From the NCBI GenBank assembly GCA_012513725.1, contig JAAZBQ010000565.1, forward strand, positions 1 to 8,937: DNA of 8,937 bases, in the 5' to 3' direction. The DNA comes from Chloroflexota bacterium (GTDB taxonomy: Bacteria; Chloroflexota; Anaerolineae; UBA1429). Below the pieces are notes generated by a model, which did no database searches, had not been told where the DNA came from, and worked only from the letters and a program-made list of their open reading frames with translations. Below, piece after piece: positions 1 to 5,934 of this stretch. Position 1 is the stretch's first letter. Every line of letters begins with the position of its first letter. The position numbers and the translations under genes were made by a program.

Positions 1-18
1 ATCACCGCCGTGCGGATG

Positions 19-27
19 CACACCTCC
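19..27 (-). other. Possible translation start region of a next arg-operon gene
   Basis: On the minus strand, downstream of the argD stop, there is a strong SD-like GGAGG (27 to 23) followed by GTG triplets at 23-21 and 21-19. Both lie too close to the SD to be ideal starts, and the GTG at 5-3 is too far from it. The operon may therefore continue leftwards into another gene, but fewer than 30 bases remain and no product can be named. This is inference from an SD-like motif only. Confidence 0.2.
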
Positions 28-63
28 GCCGGTTGCTCTAGGGACGCCCGTTCCGGTCGTTCA

Positions 64-1260
64 TCAGTGGTTGGTAACACCCAACGCCTCCCCGAAGATA
101 TTCACGGCCTCGTCCATATCTGCCTGCTCGACGGTGAGGGGCGGCACCATCCGCAACACGTTGGCGCCCGCCGAGAGTACCAACAGCCCATGCTCCTGGC
201 AGGCCTGCACGATGGGCGCCACCTCGCGGCGCATCTCTACGCCCCACATCAGTCCCCGCCCGCGCACCTCGACGATGTCTTCGCACTCTTCCTGGAGGTC
301 CGTCAGGCGCTTGGAGAGATAGTCGCCGCACCAGCACACGTGCTCGAGGAACGCGCGCTCGGCGATCTTGCCCACCACCACCTGCGCGGCGGCGCAGACC
401 ACCGGGTTGGCGGCAAAGGTGGAGCCGTGATCGCCGGGGCCGATGGCGTCGGCCACCCGCTGGGTCAGGAGGGTGGCGCCGATGGGCAGGCCGCCGCCGA
501 GGGGCTTGGCCAGCGACATGATGTCGGGCGTCACGCCATACGCCTCGTGCGCCCACAGGGTGCCCGTGCGACCCAGGCCGCACTGCACCTCGTCAAAGAT
601 CAGGAGGGTGCCCGTCCGGTCGCACAGGTCCCGCAGGCCCCGCAAGAAGGCCGGCGTCGCCGGATGGATGCCGCCCTCGCCCTGGACGGGCTCTACGATG
701 CAGGCGCAGGTCCGCTCTCCGATGACGGCCTCGACCGAGGCCAGGTCGTTAAAGGTAGCAAAGCGGCTGCCCGGCATCAGCGGGCGGAAGGGGTCCTGGT
801 AGTGCGGGCGGGGGGTGAGGGCCAGGGAGCCCATCGTGCGGCCGTGAAAGGCCCCGGAAAAGGCGACGAACTCATCCCGCTCCGAGCCGCCGTTCACCTT
901 GGCCCACTTGCGGGCGAACTTGAGCGCTGCCTCTACCGCCTCGGTGCCCGAGTTGCAAAAGTACACCTTGTCGGCAAAGGAGCGCTCCACGAGCATCTTG
1001 GCCAGCCGCGCTTGGGGCTCGGTATGATACAGGTTGGAGGCGTGCATCAGGCGCTGCGTCTGCTGGCCGATGGCCTGCGCCACGTCGGGGTCGCCGTATC
1101 CGAGGGCGTTCACGGCGATCCCGCTGCCGAAATCGAGATAGGCGCGGCCCTCGCTGTCATAGAGGCGCACCCCCTCGCCCCTCTCCAGCACGAACGGGGG
1201 ACGCACGTAGGTGTGCAGGACGTACTGCTGTTCGAGTGACCGGATCTCTTCGGCGTTCAT
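64..1260 (-). CDS. argD: Acetylornithine aminotransferase (ArgD)
   Basis: PLP-dependent class III aminotransferase of 398 residues, the usual ArgD length. It converts N-acetylglutamate 5-semialdehyde and glutamate to N2-acetylornithine and 2-oxoglutarate in the cytoplasm. Visible landmarks are the N-terminal LDFGSGIAVNALGY segment (42-55), the phosphate-binding NSGTEA (103-108), FHGRT (138-142), the PLP-contacting DEVQCGLGRTG (223-233), and SLAKPLGGG with the Schiff-base lysine at K252. The ATG at 1260 is supported by GGAGG nine bases upstream. The gene ends in two tandem in-frame TGA codons (66-64, 63-61). It is third in argC-argB-argD, 15 bases after argB. ArgD relatives include succinylornithine and LysJ-type aminotransferases. 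The arg neighbours favour ArgD, and no LysW carrier gene is visible to suggest a lysine pathway. Confidence 0.95.
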   Translation of the reverse strand: MNAEEIRSLEQQYVLHTYVRPPFVLERGEGVRLYDSEGRAYLDFGSGIAVNALGYGDPDVAQAIGQQTQRLMHASNLYHTEPQARLAKMLVERSFADKVYFCNSGTEAVEAALKFARKWAKVNGGSERDEFVAFSGAFHGRTMGSLALTPRPHYQDPFRPLMPGSRFATFNDLASVEAVIGERTCACIVEPVQGEGGIHPATPAFLRGLRDLCDRTGTLLIFDEVQCGLGRTGTLWAHEAYGVTPDIMSLAKPLGGGLPIGATLLTQRVADAIGPGDHGSTFAANPVVCAAAQVVVGKIAERAFLEHVCWCGDYLSKRLTDLQEECEDIVEVRGRGLMWGVEMRREVAPIVQACQEHGLLVLSAGANVLRMVPPLTVEQADMDEAVNIFGEALGVTNH

Positions 1261-1275
1261 GGGCTCTTTCCTCCG

Positions 1276-2031
1276 CTAGGCCACGACGACGGTGCCGGCC
1301 CCAGTGGCCAGACCCGACAGGTTGGTGATGCGTGCATTGGCCACCCCATGGGCCACTGCCTCCAGCGCGGAGCGCACTTTGGGGATCATTCCCCCGGTGA
1401 TGATCTGCGCTGCGATGAGTTCCTCCGCCGCGGCCACCGACAGCCGGGGCAGCAGCGCATCGTTCCGCTGCACGCCGGGCACGTCGGTGAGAAAGACGAG
1501 TTCCTCGGCCCCCAGCGCGCCCGCGACGGCGAGGGCGGCGTGGTCGGCGTTCACGTTATAGGCGCAGCCGTTCTCTCCCAGGGAGATGGGCGAGAGGACC
1601 GGCGTGAACCCCGCGTCGAGGAGCCCGCCCAGGCAAGCGACGTCCACGGCCGTGATCTCGCCGACGAACCCCAGGTCGCCCCCGGGGTGCATCAGGCGCC
1701 TGGCGCGCAGGACGCCGGCGTCGACGCCGCTCAGCCCCAGGGCGCGGACCCCGCGGGCCACCAGGCGTGCGGTGAGCCGCTTGTTCACCAGCCCCGAGAG
1801 CACCATCTGGGCCACCCGGAGCGAGTCGCCGTCGGTGACCCGCAGGCCGTCGACAAAGCTGGGCGCCAGCCCCAGGCGCTGCTGGAGGTCGGCGATCTCT
1901 GCGCCGCCCCCGTGCACCACCACCAGGCGACGCTCCCGCGCCAGGGCCACCAGGGAGTCGAGGAGGGCGTCAAAGACCGGCCCCTCCTGGAGTTCGGCTC
2001 CCCCGATCTTGAGCACCGTGGTCCGTTCCAT
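1276..2031 (-). CDS. argB: Acetylglutamate kinase (ArgB)
   Basis: Amino acid kinase family enzyme of 251 residues that phosphorylates N-acetylglutamate with ATP, the second step of arginine synthesis. Visible motifs are the N-terminal LKIGG with K8, HGGG (40-43), GLRVTD followed by VNKRL, the substrate and ATP site motifs NVNADHAA and FLTDVPGV, and GGMIPKV near the C-terminus. The start is set by GGGAG upstream. ATG at 2031 lies nine bases from it, and an adjacent in-frame GTG at 2034 lies six bases away, so a one-residue-longer start is possible. The frame stays open further upstream (to 2319), but that stretch lies inside argC and reads as low-complexity shadow. The protein starts directly at the first strand and lacks the roughly 25-30 residue N-terminal helix found in arginine-inhibited hexameric kinases, so it may be insensitive to arginine (inference). 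Confidence 0.94.
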   Translation of the reverse strand: MERTTVLKIGGAELQEGPVFDALLDSLVALARERRLVVVHGGGAEIADLQQRLGLAPSFVDGLRVTDGDSLRVAQMVLSGLVNKRLTARLVARGVRALGLSGVDAGVLRARRLMHPGGDLGFVGEITAVDVACLGGLLDAGFTPVLSPISLGENGCAYNVNADHAALAVAGALGAEELVFLTDVPGVQRNDALLPRLSVAAAEELIAAQIITGGMIPKVRSALEAVAHGVANARITNLSGLATGAGTVVVA

Positions 2032-2051
2032 CACGCTGTTCTCCCGTCGGG

Positions 2052-3068
2052 TCAGGGCAACAGGCCCGCCGTTTCGTCCCAGCCACACATGACGTTCATG
2101 TTCTGCACCGCCTGCCCCGAGGCGCCCTTGACCAGGTTGTCCAGCGCGGTGACGATGACCCAATCCCCGTCGATCCCCGTGGGGGCCAGCCCCAGGAAGC
2201 AGTAGTTGGTCCCTGCCACGTGGGCCAGGGTGGGCAGCGACCCCGCCGGGCGCACCCGCACAAAGGGCGAGTCCGCATAGGTCTCGCCCCACAGATCCAG
2301 GAGCGCTTCCTGATCCCACCCCGGATCCAGGCTGACGTAGATACTGGACAGGATGCCCCGGGTCACCGGGAGCAGGTGCGGCACAAAGACCACCTGCACG
2401 TCCTGGCCGCCGCCAAAGCGGGACAACTCCTGGTCGATCTCCGGCACGTGGCGGTGCTTGCGGCCGACGTTGTAGGCGGAGAGGTTCTCGTTCACCGCGA
2501 CGAAATGGGTCGTCGGTGAGGGCTTGGCGCCCGCCCCCGAGACCCCCGACTTGGCATCGATGATCACCCGGGGGGAGGTCAGCAGCCCCTGGCGCAGGAA
2601 CGGGTAGAGGGCCAGGAGCGGTCCGGTGGGGTAGCAGCCGGGATTGGCCACCAGCCGCGCCCCGGCGACCTCCTGGCGGTAAATCTCCGTCAGGCCGTAG
2701 ACGGCCTCATCGAGGAGTTGCGGGGCGGCGTGGGCGCCGTACCAGGTCTCGTAGGTGGCCAGGTCTCGGAGGCGAAAGTCGGCGGAAAGGTCCACGCACT
2801 TGCAGCCGGCTTCCAGGGCGCGCACGGCAAAGGGCGCCGAGGCGGCGTGGGGGGTGCAGAGAAAGACGACGTCCACGCCATCCAGGGGCGCGTCGCCGGG
2901 TGCGACGAGGGTGTCGTCGAACGCGCAGGGGTACACGTCGCTGTAGCGCTGGCCGGCGTAGGTTTCCGACGAGGCAAAGCCCAGGGTGGCCTGCGGGTGC
3001 CGGGCGAGGATGCGGAGCAACTCATAGCCCGCATAGCCCGTGGCGCCGAAAATGCCCACCGTGATCAT
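2052..3068 (-). CDS. argC: N-acetyl-gamma-glutamyl-phosphate reductase (ArgC)
   Basis: NADPH-dependent reductase of 338 residues that reduces N-acetylglutamyl phosphate to the semialdehyde, the third step of arginine synthesis. The dinucleotide-binding GIFGATGYAGYEL (5-17) opens the protein. VFLCTPHAAS (68-77), VDLSADFRL (92-100) and NPGCYPTG (142-149), with catalytic C145, are all intact. The C-terminal part, with HRHVPEIDQEL and FVPHLLPVTRGI, also matches the family. Start ATG at 3068 has GGAG six bases upstream. It is the first structural gene of the operon, 20 bases before argB. Transcription must pass the leader terminator at 3109-3136 to reach it. argJ, which often sits between argC and argB, is absent here, so acetyl recycling (ArgJ) or deacetylation (ArgE) must be encoded elsewhere. 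Confidence 0.96.
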   Translation of the reverse strand: MITVGIFGATGYAGYELLRILARHPQATLGFASSETYAGQRYSDVYPCAFDDTLVAPGDAPLDGVDVVFLCTPHAASAPFAVRALEAGCKCVDLSADFRLRDLATYETWYGAHAAPQLLDEAVYGLTEIYRQEVAGARLVANPGCYPTGPLLALYPFLRQGLLTSPRVIIDAKSGVSGAGAKPSPTTHFVAVNENLSAYNVGRKHRHVPEIDQELSRFGGGQDVQVVFVPHLLPVTRGILSSIYVSLDPGWDQEALLDLWGETYADSPFVRVRPAGSLPTLAHVAGTNYCFLGLAPTGIDGDWVIVTALDNLVKGASGQAVQNMNVMCGWDETAGLLP

Positions 3069-3108
3069 GGTCCGCTCCTATCGGGGGTGCCTGCTGGATT
3101 CGGGAACG

Positions 3109-3136
3109 AAAAAACAGCCCTCCGTCTGGAGAGCTG
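3109..3136 (-). terminator. Attenuator terminator hairpin in the arg leader (3:4)
   Basis: Read on the minus strand, CAGCUCUCC (3136-3128) pairs with GGAGGGCUG (3123-3115) across an AGAC loop. This gives nine base pairs including one G-U, followed at once by six U residues (3114-3109). This is a complete intrinsic terminator, placed between the arg promoter and argC, 40 bases before the argC ATG. Its position inside the operon's own leader means it should stop transcription before the structural genes unless an alternative fold forms. Confidence 0.85.
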
Positions 3137-3182
3137 CTTCCTGAATCGTCTCGGTCTTCGCCCAGGGGAGATCATCCAGACG
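3123..3182 (-). promoter_or_regulatory. Antiterminator pairing (2:3) in the arg leader
   Basis: RNA segment CGUCUGGA (3182-3175) is perfectly complementary over eight bases to UCCAGACG (3130-3123). The latter comprises the end of the terminator's ascending arm, its loop and the first base of its descending arm. Forming this pairing would destroy the terminator stem. The upstream partner is also the 3' arm of the hairpin just after the leader stop codon, so the 2:3 fold excludes both 1:2 and 3:4. The complementarity is seen directly; the antiterminator role is inferred. Confidence 0.7.
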
Positions 3183-3191
3183 TGTGTCCGG
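3176..3191 (-). promoter_or_regulatory. Anti-antiterminator / pause hairpin (1:2) after the leader stop codon
   Basis: CCGGAC (3191-3186) pairs with GUCUGG (3181-3176) across an ACAC-type tetraloop, giving six pairs with one G-U. The hairpin begins at the base directly after the UAG of the leader peptide. Its 3' arm is the segment needed for the antiterminator, so when it forms the terminator is free to fold. A ribosome held at the last Arg codon (3200-3198) would be expected to cover its 5' arm. A competing weaker hairpin, with c3202-c3201 and g3199-c3197 pairing with 3192-3188 around a UUUA loop, uses the same 5' arm and overlaps the stop codon. Confidence 0.65.
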
Positions 3192-3239
3192 CTAAAGCCT
3201 GGTGCTCCTCCTCAGTTGCCGAGCGTTCTCGGTGGGCAT
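3192..3239 (-). CDS. Arginine-rich leader peptide of the arg operon attenuator
   Basis: A 15-codon reading frame on the minus strand encodes MPTENARQLRRSTRL followed by UAG. Four of its 15 residues are Arg, at codons 7 (CGG), 10 and 11 (tandem AGG) and 14 (AGG). A strong GGGAGG lies nine bases before the ATG, and the promoter is about 30 bases upstream, so the frame should be translated. Downstream lie hairpins 1:2, 2:3 and 3:4, the order seen in known his, trp, leu and thr attenuators. AGG appears rare in neighbouring genes: in ruvB I find none among its many Arg codons, so three AGG in 15 codons is notable. Codons 3-7 also form a perfect hairpin, CCGAG-AACG-CUCGG (3232-3219). The likely role is sensing charged tRNA-Arg by ribosome stalling. 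The frame, SD and stems are seen; the function is inferred. Confidence 0.75.
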   Translation of the reverse strand: MPTENARQLRRSTRL

Positions 3240-3267
3240 CGTTCGTGACCTCCCGTACATTGGAGCC

Positions 3268-3296
3268 AGTGTATGCAACACCCGCGCACTTGTCAA
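3268..3296 (-). promoter_or_regulatory. Sigma-70-type promoter of the argCBD operon
   Basis: On the minus strand a perfect -35 TTGACA (3296-3291) is followed by a 17-base spacer and a -10 TACACT (3273-3268, four of six consensus bases). Transcription would begin near 3261. That gives a leader of about 190 bases before argC, with the Arg-rich peptide starting about 22 bases in. Confidence 0.8.
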
Positions 3297-3351
3297 ACCG
3301 CGCTGCACGCCTGCCCTTCCCCTTGGCGGGCGTTGCCGCCGGGAGAGCCGT

Positions 3352-3380
3352 TTGACATCCCCCCTGGCCCCTCCCATAAT
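3352..3380 (+). promoter_or_regulatory. Sigma-70-type promoter of the PH-domain / DUF92 gene pair
   Basis: A perfect -35 TTGACA (3352-3357), a 17-base spacer (3358-3374) and a -10 CATAAT (3375-3380, five of six) lie upstream of the gene at 3437, giving a start near 3387. It is divergent from the arg promoter, with about 55 bases between the two -35 elements. The only structure I see between them is a short GGCGG/CCGCC inverted repeat (3325-3340). Confidence 0.75.
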
Positions 3381-3436
3381 CCCTGCAGGTTTGCCACGCG
3401 GCGCGGGACGGATGCGCCCGCGCCCACGGAGGCGTC

Positions 3437-4333
3437 ATGTTCTGGAAGCCGGCCAAGACCTTTGGCCTCGTCATCGGGCTCTTTATTCTGCTGACCATTG
3501 GCGGAGTGGAGGCCTTTTTGTTGCGCAGTATCCTCGCCCAGGATCCCGGCCTCAGCGCCTACATCACCGGGCTGCTCCTGGTGCTCAGCGTCCCCCTCCT
3601 CGGCCTGTGGATCTACTGGTACTATGGCCTGGCCACCATGCGCTACTACCTCGATCGGAACGCGCTGGTGGTGGCCTGCGGCGCCACCCGGCACATCATC
3701 CCCCTGACGGCCATCCAGTCCATCCGGCCGGGGGCCGACGTGGCCCTCAGCGAGGCCTTTCACGGCATCGGTTGGCCGGGCTGCCTGATGGGCGCGGCCC
3801 GCACGCGGGAAGGGGCCGAGATGGTGGTCTGCAGCACCGAGCCGATGGACCGCCAGTTGATCGTGGTGACCGAAGATCGCTGCTATGGCATCTCGCCTGC
3901 CCAGACGGAACGCTTCTTGGAAGAGTGGGCGGCGCAGCAGGCGCTGGGACCCGTCCGCCGGGTGCAGCACGAGACGGCGCACCTGCCCTTCGCCGCCCTT
4001 CCCGTCTGGCGGGACAGGGCCTTTTGGGCGGCCCTGCTCGTCGGCCTCGTCGCCAGCGTGGCGTTGTCGGGCATCATCTCGGGTCGCTACGGGGCGCTGC
4101 CCGACCGCATCGCGCTGCACCTGAACCCCCAGCAGGCGGCGTTTCGCATCGTGGCCAAGGCCGACATGTACCTCTTTCCGGCCATCGGCATCCTGATGGC
4201 GCTGGCCAACGGGGCGGCGGGCATCGTCGTGCACCGGCGCGAGCGCCTCGCCGCGCACCTCCTGGCGGCGACGTCCGTCGGCCTCCAGGCGCCGTTGTGG
4301 ATCGTGACCCTCTCGGTGCTGGGCGCTGGGTGA
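3437..4333 (+). CDS. Membrane protein with bacterial PH-like domain and DUF1648-like segment
   Basis: A 298-residue membrane protein of unassigned function. Two hydrophobic helices (about 10-30 and 42-65) are followed by a soluble part that begins YYLDRNALVVACGATRHIIPL (70-90). This is the beta-strand pattern of bacterial PH-like domains, and the part runs to about residue 165. Three more hydrophobic helices follow (about 193-213, 239-263 and 272-296). The LPDRIALHLN segment (221-230), between helices three and four, resembles the DUF1648 signature LPD-x-I-x-x-H-x-N. The start ATG at 3437 has GGAGG four bases upstream. The gene has its own promoter and probably shares a transcript with the DUF92 gene five bases downstream. 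It could be an envelope-associated or transport-related membrane protein, but nothing in the sequence fixes a substrate. Confidence 0.8.
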   Translation: MFWKPAKTFGLVIGLFILLTIGGVEAFLLRSILAQDPGLSAYITGLLLVLSVPLLGLWIYWYYGLATMRYYLDRNALVVACGATRHIIPLTAIQSIRPGADVALSEAFHGIGWPGCLMGAARTREGAEMVVCSTEPMDRQLIVVTEDRCYGISPAQTERFLEEWAAQQALGPVRRVQHETAHLPFAALPVWRDRAFWAALLVGLVASVALSGIISGRYGALPDRIALHLNPQQAAFRIVAKADMYLFPAIGILMALANGAAGIVVHRRERLAAHLLAATSVGLQAPLWIVTLSVLGAG

Positions 4334-4338
4334 GCGGC

Positions 4339-5190
4339 ATGACGCTATGGGAGGCATTGGTCGGCCTTGGCCTGGGTCTGGCGCTCGGTGGACTCGGCTA
4401 TCGGGGCCGGCTCCTCGCCCCTTCTGGGGCACTGGCCGTCGTTGGTCTGGCGGTAGTGGTCTTTGCAGCGGGTGGCTGGGAGTGGGGTGTCGTGCTCGCG
4501 GTGCACCTGATCGGCGCCGCGCTCTGGACCCGTTATCGCGCGACCGCCAAGGAGATCCTGTCGCAGCGCCACGAACGGCCCGGCCCGCTGGGATGGGAGC
4601 AGGTCGTCGCCCGCACGGGGTGGCCGGCGCTGTTGGCATTGCTACGGGGGAGCGGCTCGGCTAGTATCGTCGTGCTTGGCGCCTATGTTGGCGCCGTGGC
4701 CGCGGCCACCGCCGATCGCTGGAGCACCGAGGTCGGCCTGCTGAGCGCCCAGCCGCCGCGGCTGATCACCACGCGCCGCACGGCGGTTCCGGGAGCGCCG
4801 GGCGCCGTGTCGCCCCTGGGGTTGGTGGCCGCCTTGGGCGGCACGTGGCTCGTGGGCCTGACCGCCCTCGGTGCCGAGGTCCTCTCCGCGTGGCTGGCGG
4901 TGTTGCCGTATGCGCGGGGCCTCTTGTGGCTGCCGCTCGCCGCGATGGTGGCGGGGCTGGGGGCCAGCCTGGTGGATAGCCTGCTGGCCGCCACGGCCCA
5001 AGCCGTGTATTATTGCCCAACGTGCGATCGCAGCACCGAGGATCCCGCACACTGTTGCGACGAGGAGGCCGAGCCCGTCGAGCGGGTGCGCGGGGTCCCC
5101 TGGCTCACCGATGAGCTCGTGGATCTCATCGGCTCGTTGGTGGGGGCTGCCGTCGCTGCGCTGCTGATCGGGGCGCTTGCCGGGCTGTAG
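4339..5190 (+). CDS. DUF92 (VTE6-like) integral membrane protein
   Basis: A 283-residue polytopic membrane protein with about six hydrophobic helices, matching the DUF92/TIGR00297 family. Family landmarks are GSGSASIVVLGAYVGAVAAATADRWSTEVG in the middle, a TTRRTAVPGAPGAVSPLG loop, and a cysteine cluster (C226, C229, H238, C239, C240) just before GVPWLTDELVDLIGS. The same order of Cys motif, then GxxW and a polar D/N-V segment, recurs in the family. Plant and cyanobacterial VTE6 in this family phosphorylates phytyl phosphate, so a prenyl-phosphate kinase activity is possible, but the bacterial members are largely uncharacterised. Start ATG at 4339 is chosen over an in-frame GTG at 4330 that overlaps the preceding stop; both have weak SDs, suggesting coupling to the upstream gene. 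The frame is open far upstream but overlaps the PH-domain gene there. Confidence 0.82.
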   Translation: MTLWEALVGLGLGLALGGLGYRGRLLAPSGALAVVGLAVVVFAAGGWEWGVVLAVHLIGAALWTRYRATAKEILSQRHERPGPLGWEQVVARTGWPALLALLRGSGSASIVVLGAYVGAVAAATADRWSTEVGLLSAQPPRLITTRRTAVPGAPGAVSPLGLVAALGGTWLVGLTALGAEVLSAWLAVLPYARGLLWLPLAAMVAGLGASLVDSLLAATAQAVYYCPTCDRSTEDPAHCCDEEAEPVERVRGVPWLTDELVDLIGSLVGAAVAALLIGALAGL

Positions 5191-5205
5191 ACCTGGTGGT
5201 AGAAT
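5177..5205 (+). promoter_or_regulatory. Promoter of the corrinoid protein gene
   Basis: A -35 TTGCCG (5177-5182, four of six), a 17-base spacer and a -10 TAGAAT (5200-5205, five of six). The -35 lies within the last codons of the DUF92 gene. Transcription would start near 5212, leaving an untranslated leader of about 65 bases. Confidence 0.6.
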
Positions 5206-5222
5206 GCGGGCCACGGTCCGCA
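5205..5222 (+). repeat. Imperfect palindrome over the predicted transcription start
   Basis: TGCGGGCCACGGTCCGCA has two-fold symmetry at seven of nine base pairs, with one mismatch a G-T and one at the centre. It begins at the last base of the -10 element and spans the predicted start site near 5212. That is a typical place for a repressor operator, though it could also be chance in GC-rich DNA. Confidence 0.35.
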
Positions 5223-5276
5223 TGGCCGCAGGTGCACAACATTCGAGATCGTCGTCGACCATTTGGGAGGAACACC

Positions 5277-5912
5277 ATGGGGCACAAAGAGACTATCTTT
5301 GAAGGGATCTTGAAGGGCAACATGCAGGCCGTTCAAGATGCCACTACGGCAGCGTTGTCGGAGGGCACTGCGGCCGGCCAGCTGCTGAACGAAGCGATGA
5401 TCCCGGCGATGGCCGAGGTGGGCCGCCTCTTTGAGGCCAACGAGTACTATGTGCCCGAGATGCTCATCGCTGCCCGGGCCATGAAGGCCGGATTGGCCAT
5501 CTTGCGTCCAGAGTTGGTCAAGGAAGACGTCAAGCCGTTGGGCAAGGTCGTGCTGGGCACCGTCAAGGGCGACCTCCACGACATCGGCAAGAACCTCGTG
5601 GCCATCATGGTGGAGGGGGCCGGGTTCGAGGTGATCGACCTGGGCGTGGACGTGGGTCCGGCGGACTTTGCCAAGGCCGCCCAAGAGAACGAGGCGCAGG
5701 TCATCGGCCTCTCGGCGCTGTTGACCACCACGATGCCTTCGATGAAGGGCACCATCGAGGCGCTTCAGGAGGCAGGCATCCGCGGCGACGTCAAGGTCGT
5801 GATCGGCGGTGCGCCGGTGACGCAAAAGTACGCCGACGAGATCGGTGCGGACGGCTATGCCCGCGACGCGGCCGGCGCCGCCACGCTGGTCAAGCAGCTC
5901 CTCGGAGTCTAG
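5277..5912 (+). CDS. Corrinoid (cobalamin-binding) methyl-carrier protein, MtaC/MtbC-like
   Basis: A 211-residue cytoplasmic protein with the two-domain layout of methyltransferase corrinoid proteins. Residues 1-85 form the helical cap domain, which includes MIPAMAEVGRLFEANEYYVPEML (41-63). The rest is a Rossmann-like B12-binding domain. The cobalt-ligand motif D99-x-H101-x-x-G104 sits in GTVKGDLHDIGKNLV, followed by GLSALLTTTMPSMK and the nucleotide-tail motif GGAPVT. Such proteins shuttle methyl groups from methanol, methylamines or methoxy compounds between a substrate methyltransferase and an acceptor methyltransferase. Start ATG at 5277 has GGGAGGA six bases upstream. The gene is monocistronic, with its own promoter and terminator, and no mtaB/mttB/mtbA-type partner or reactivase is in view, so substrate cannot be assigned. 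No helix-turn-helix is seen, so a MerR-type B12 photoregulator is unlikely. Confidence 0.9.
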   Translation: MGHKETIFEGILKGNMQAVQDATTAALSEGTAAGQLLNEAMIPAMAEVGRLFEANEYYVPEMLIAARAMKAGLAILRPELVKEDVKPLGKVVLGTVKGDLHDIGKNLVAIMVEGAGFEVIDLGVDVGPADFAKAAQENEAQVIGLSALLTTTMPSMKGTIEALQEAGIRGDVKVVIGGAPVTQKYADEIGADGYARDAAGAATLVKQLLGV

Positions 5913-5934
5913 GACGCCCACCTACTGCTCGTAC

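Noticed and set aside
10..1239. A 409-codon open frame on the plus strand opposite argD.
   Set aside because: It is a GC-rich antisense shadow. Its translation is low-complexity, rich in Gly, Ala, Arg and His, while argD on the other strand has full family motifs.
1276..3068. LysW-dependent lysine pathway (LysY/LysZ/LysJ) in place of arginine genes.
   Set aside because: No lysW-like carrier gene is present. The enzymes match ArgC/ArgB/ArgD motifs, and the leader peptide is rich in Arg with no Lys codons.
3069..3261. A T-box riboswitch in the arg leader.
   Set aside because: I see no T-box consensus (GGGTGG-type antiterminator bulge) or specifier-loop layout. A translated Arg-rich peptide and short competing hairpins explain the leader better.
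3325..3340. The GGCGG/CCGCC inverted repeat between the divergent promoters as a shared operator.
   Set aside because: It has only five pairs with an asymmetric spacer in GC-rich DNA, too weak to support a regulatory call.
3202..4338. A long open frame continuous upstream of the DUF92 gene.
   Set aside because: It overlaps the arg leader, both promoters and the PH-domain gene. Its translation is Arg/Pro-rich without recognisable features, and DUF92 homology begins only at the ATG at 4339.
3293..4639. A 448-codon minus-strand open frame opposite the PH-domain gene.
   Set aside because: It is low-complexity antisense, spans the divergent promoter of the plus-strand gene, and matches no protein pattern I recognise.
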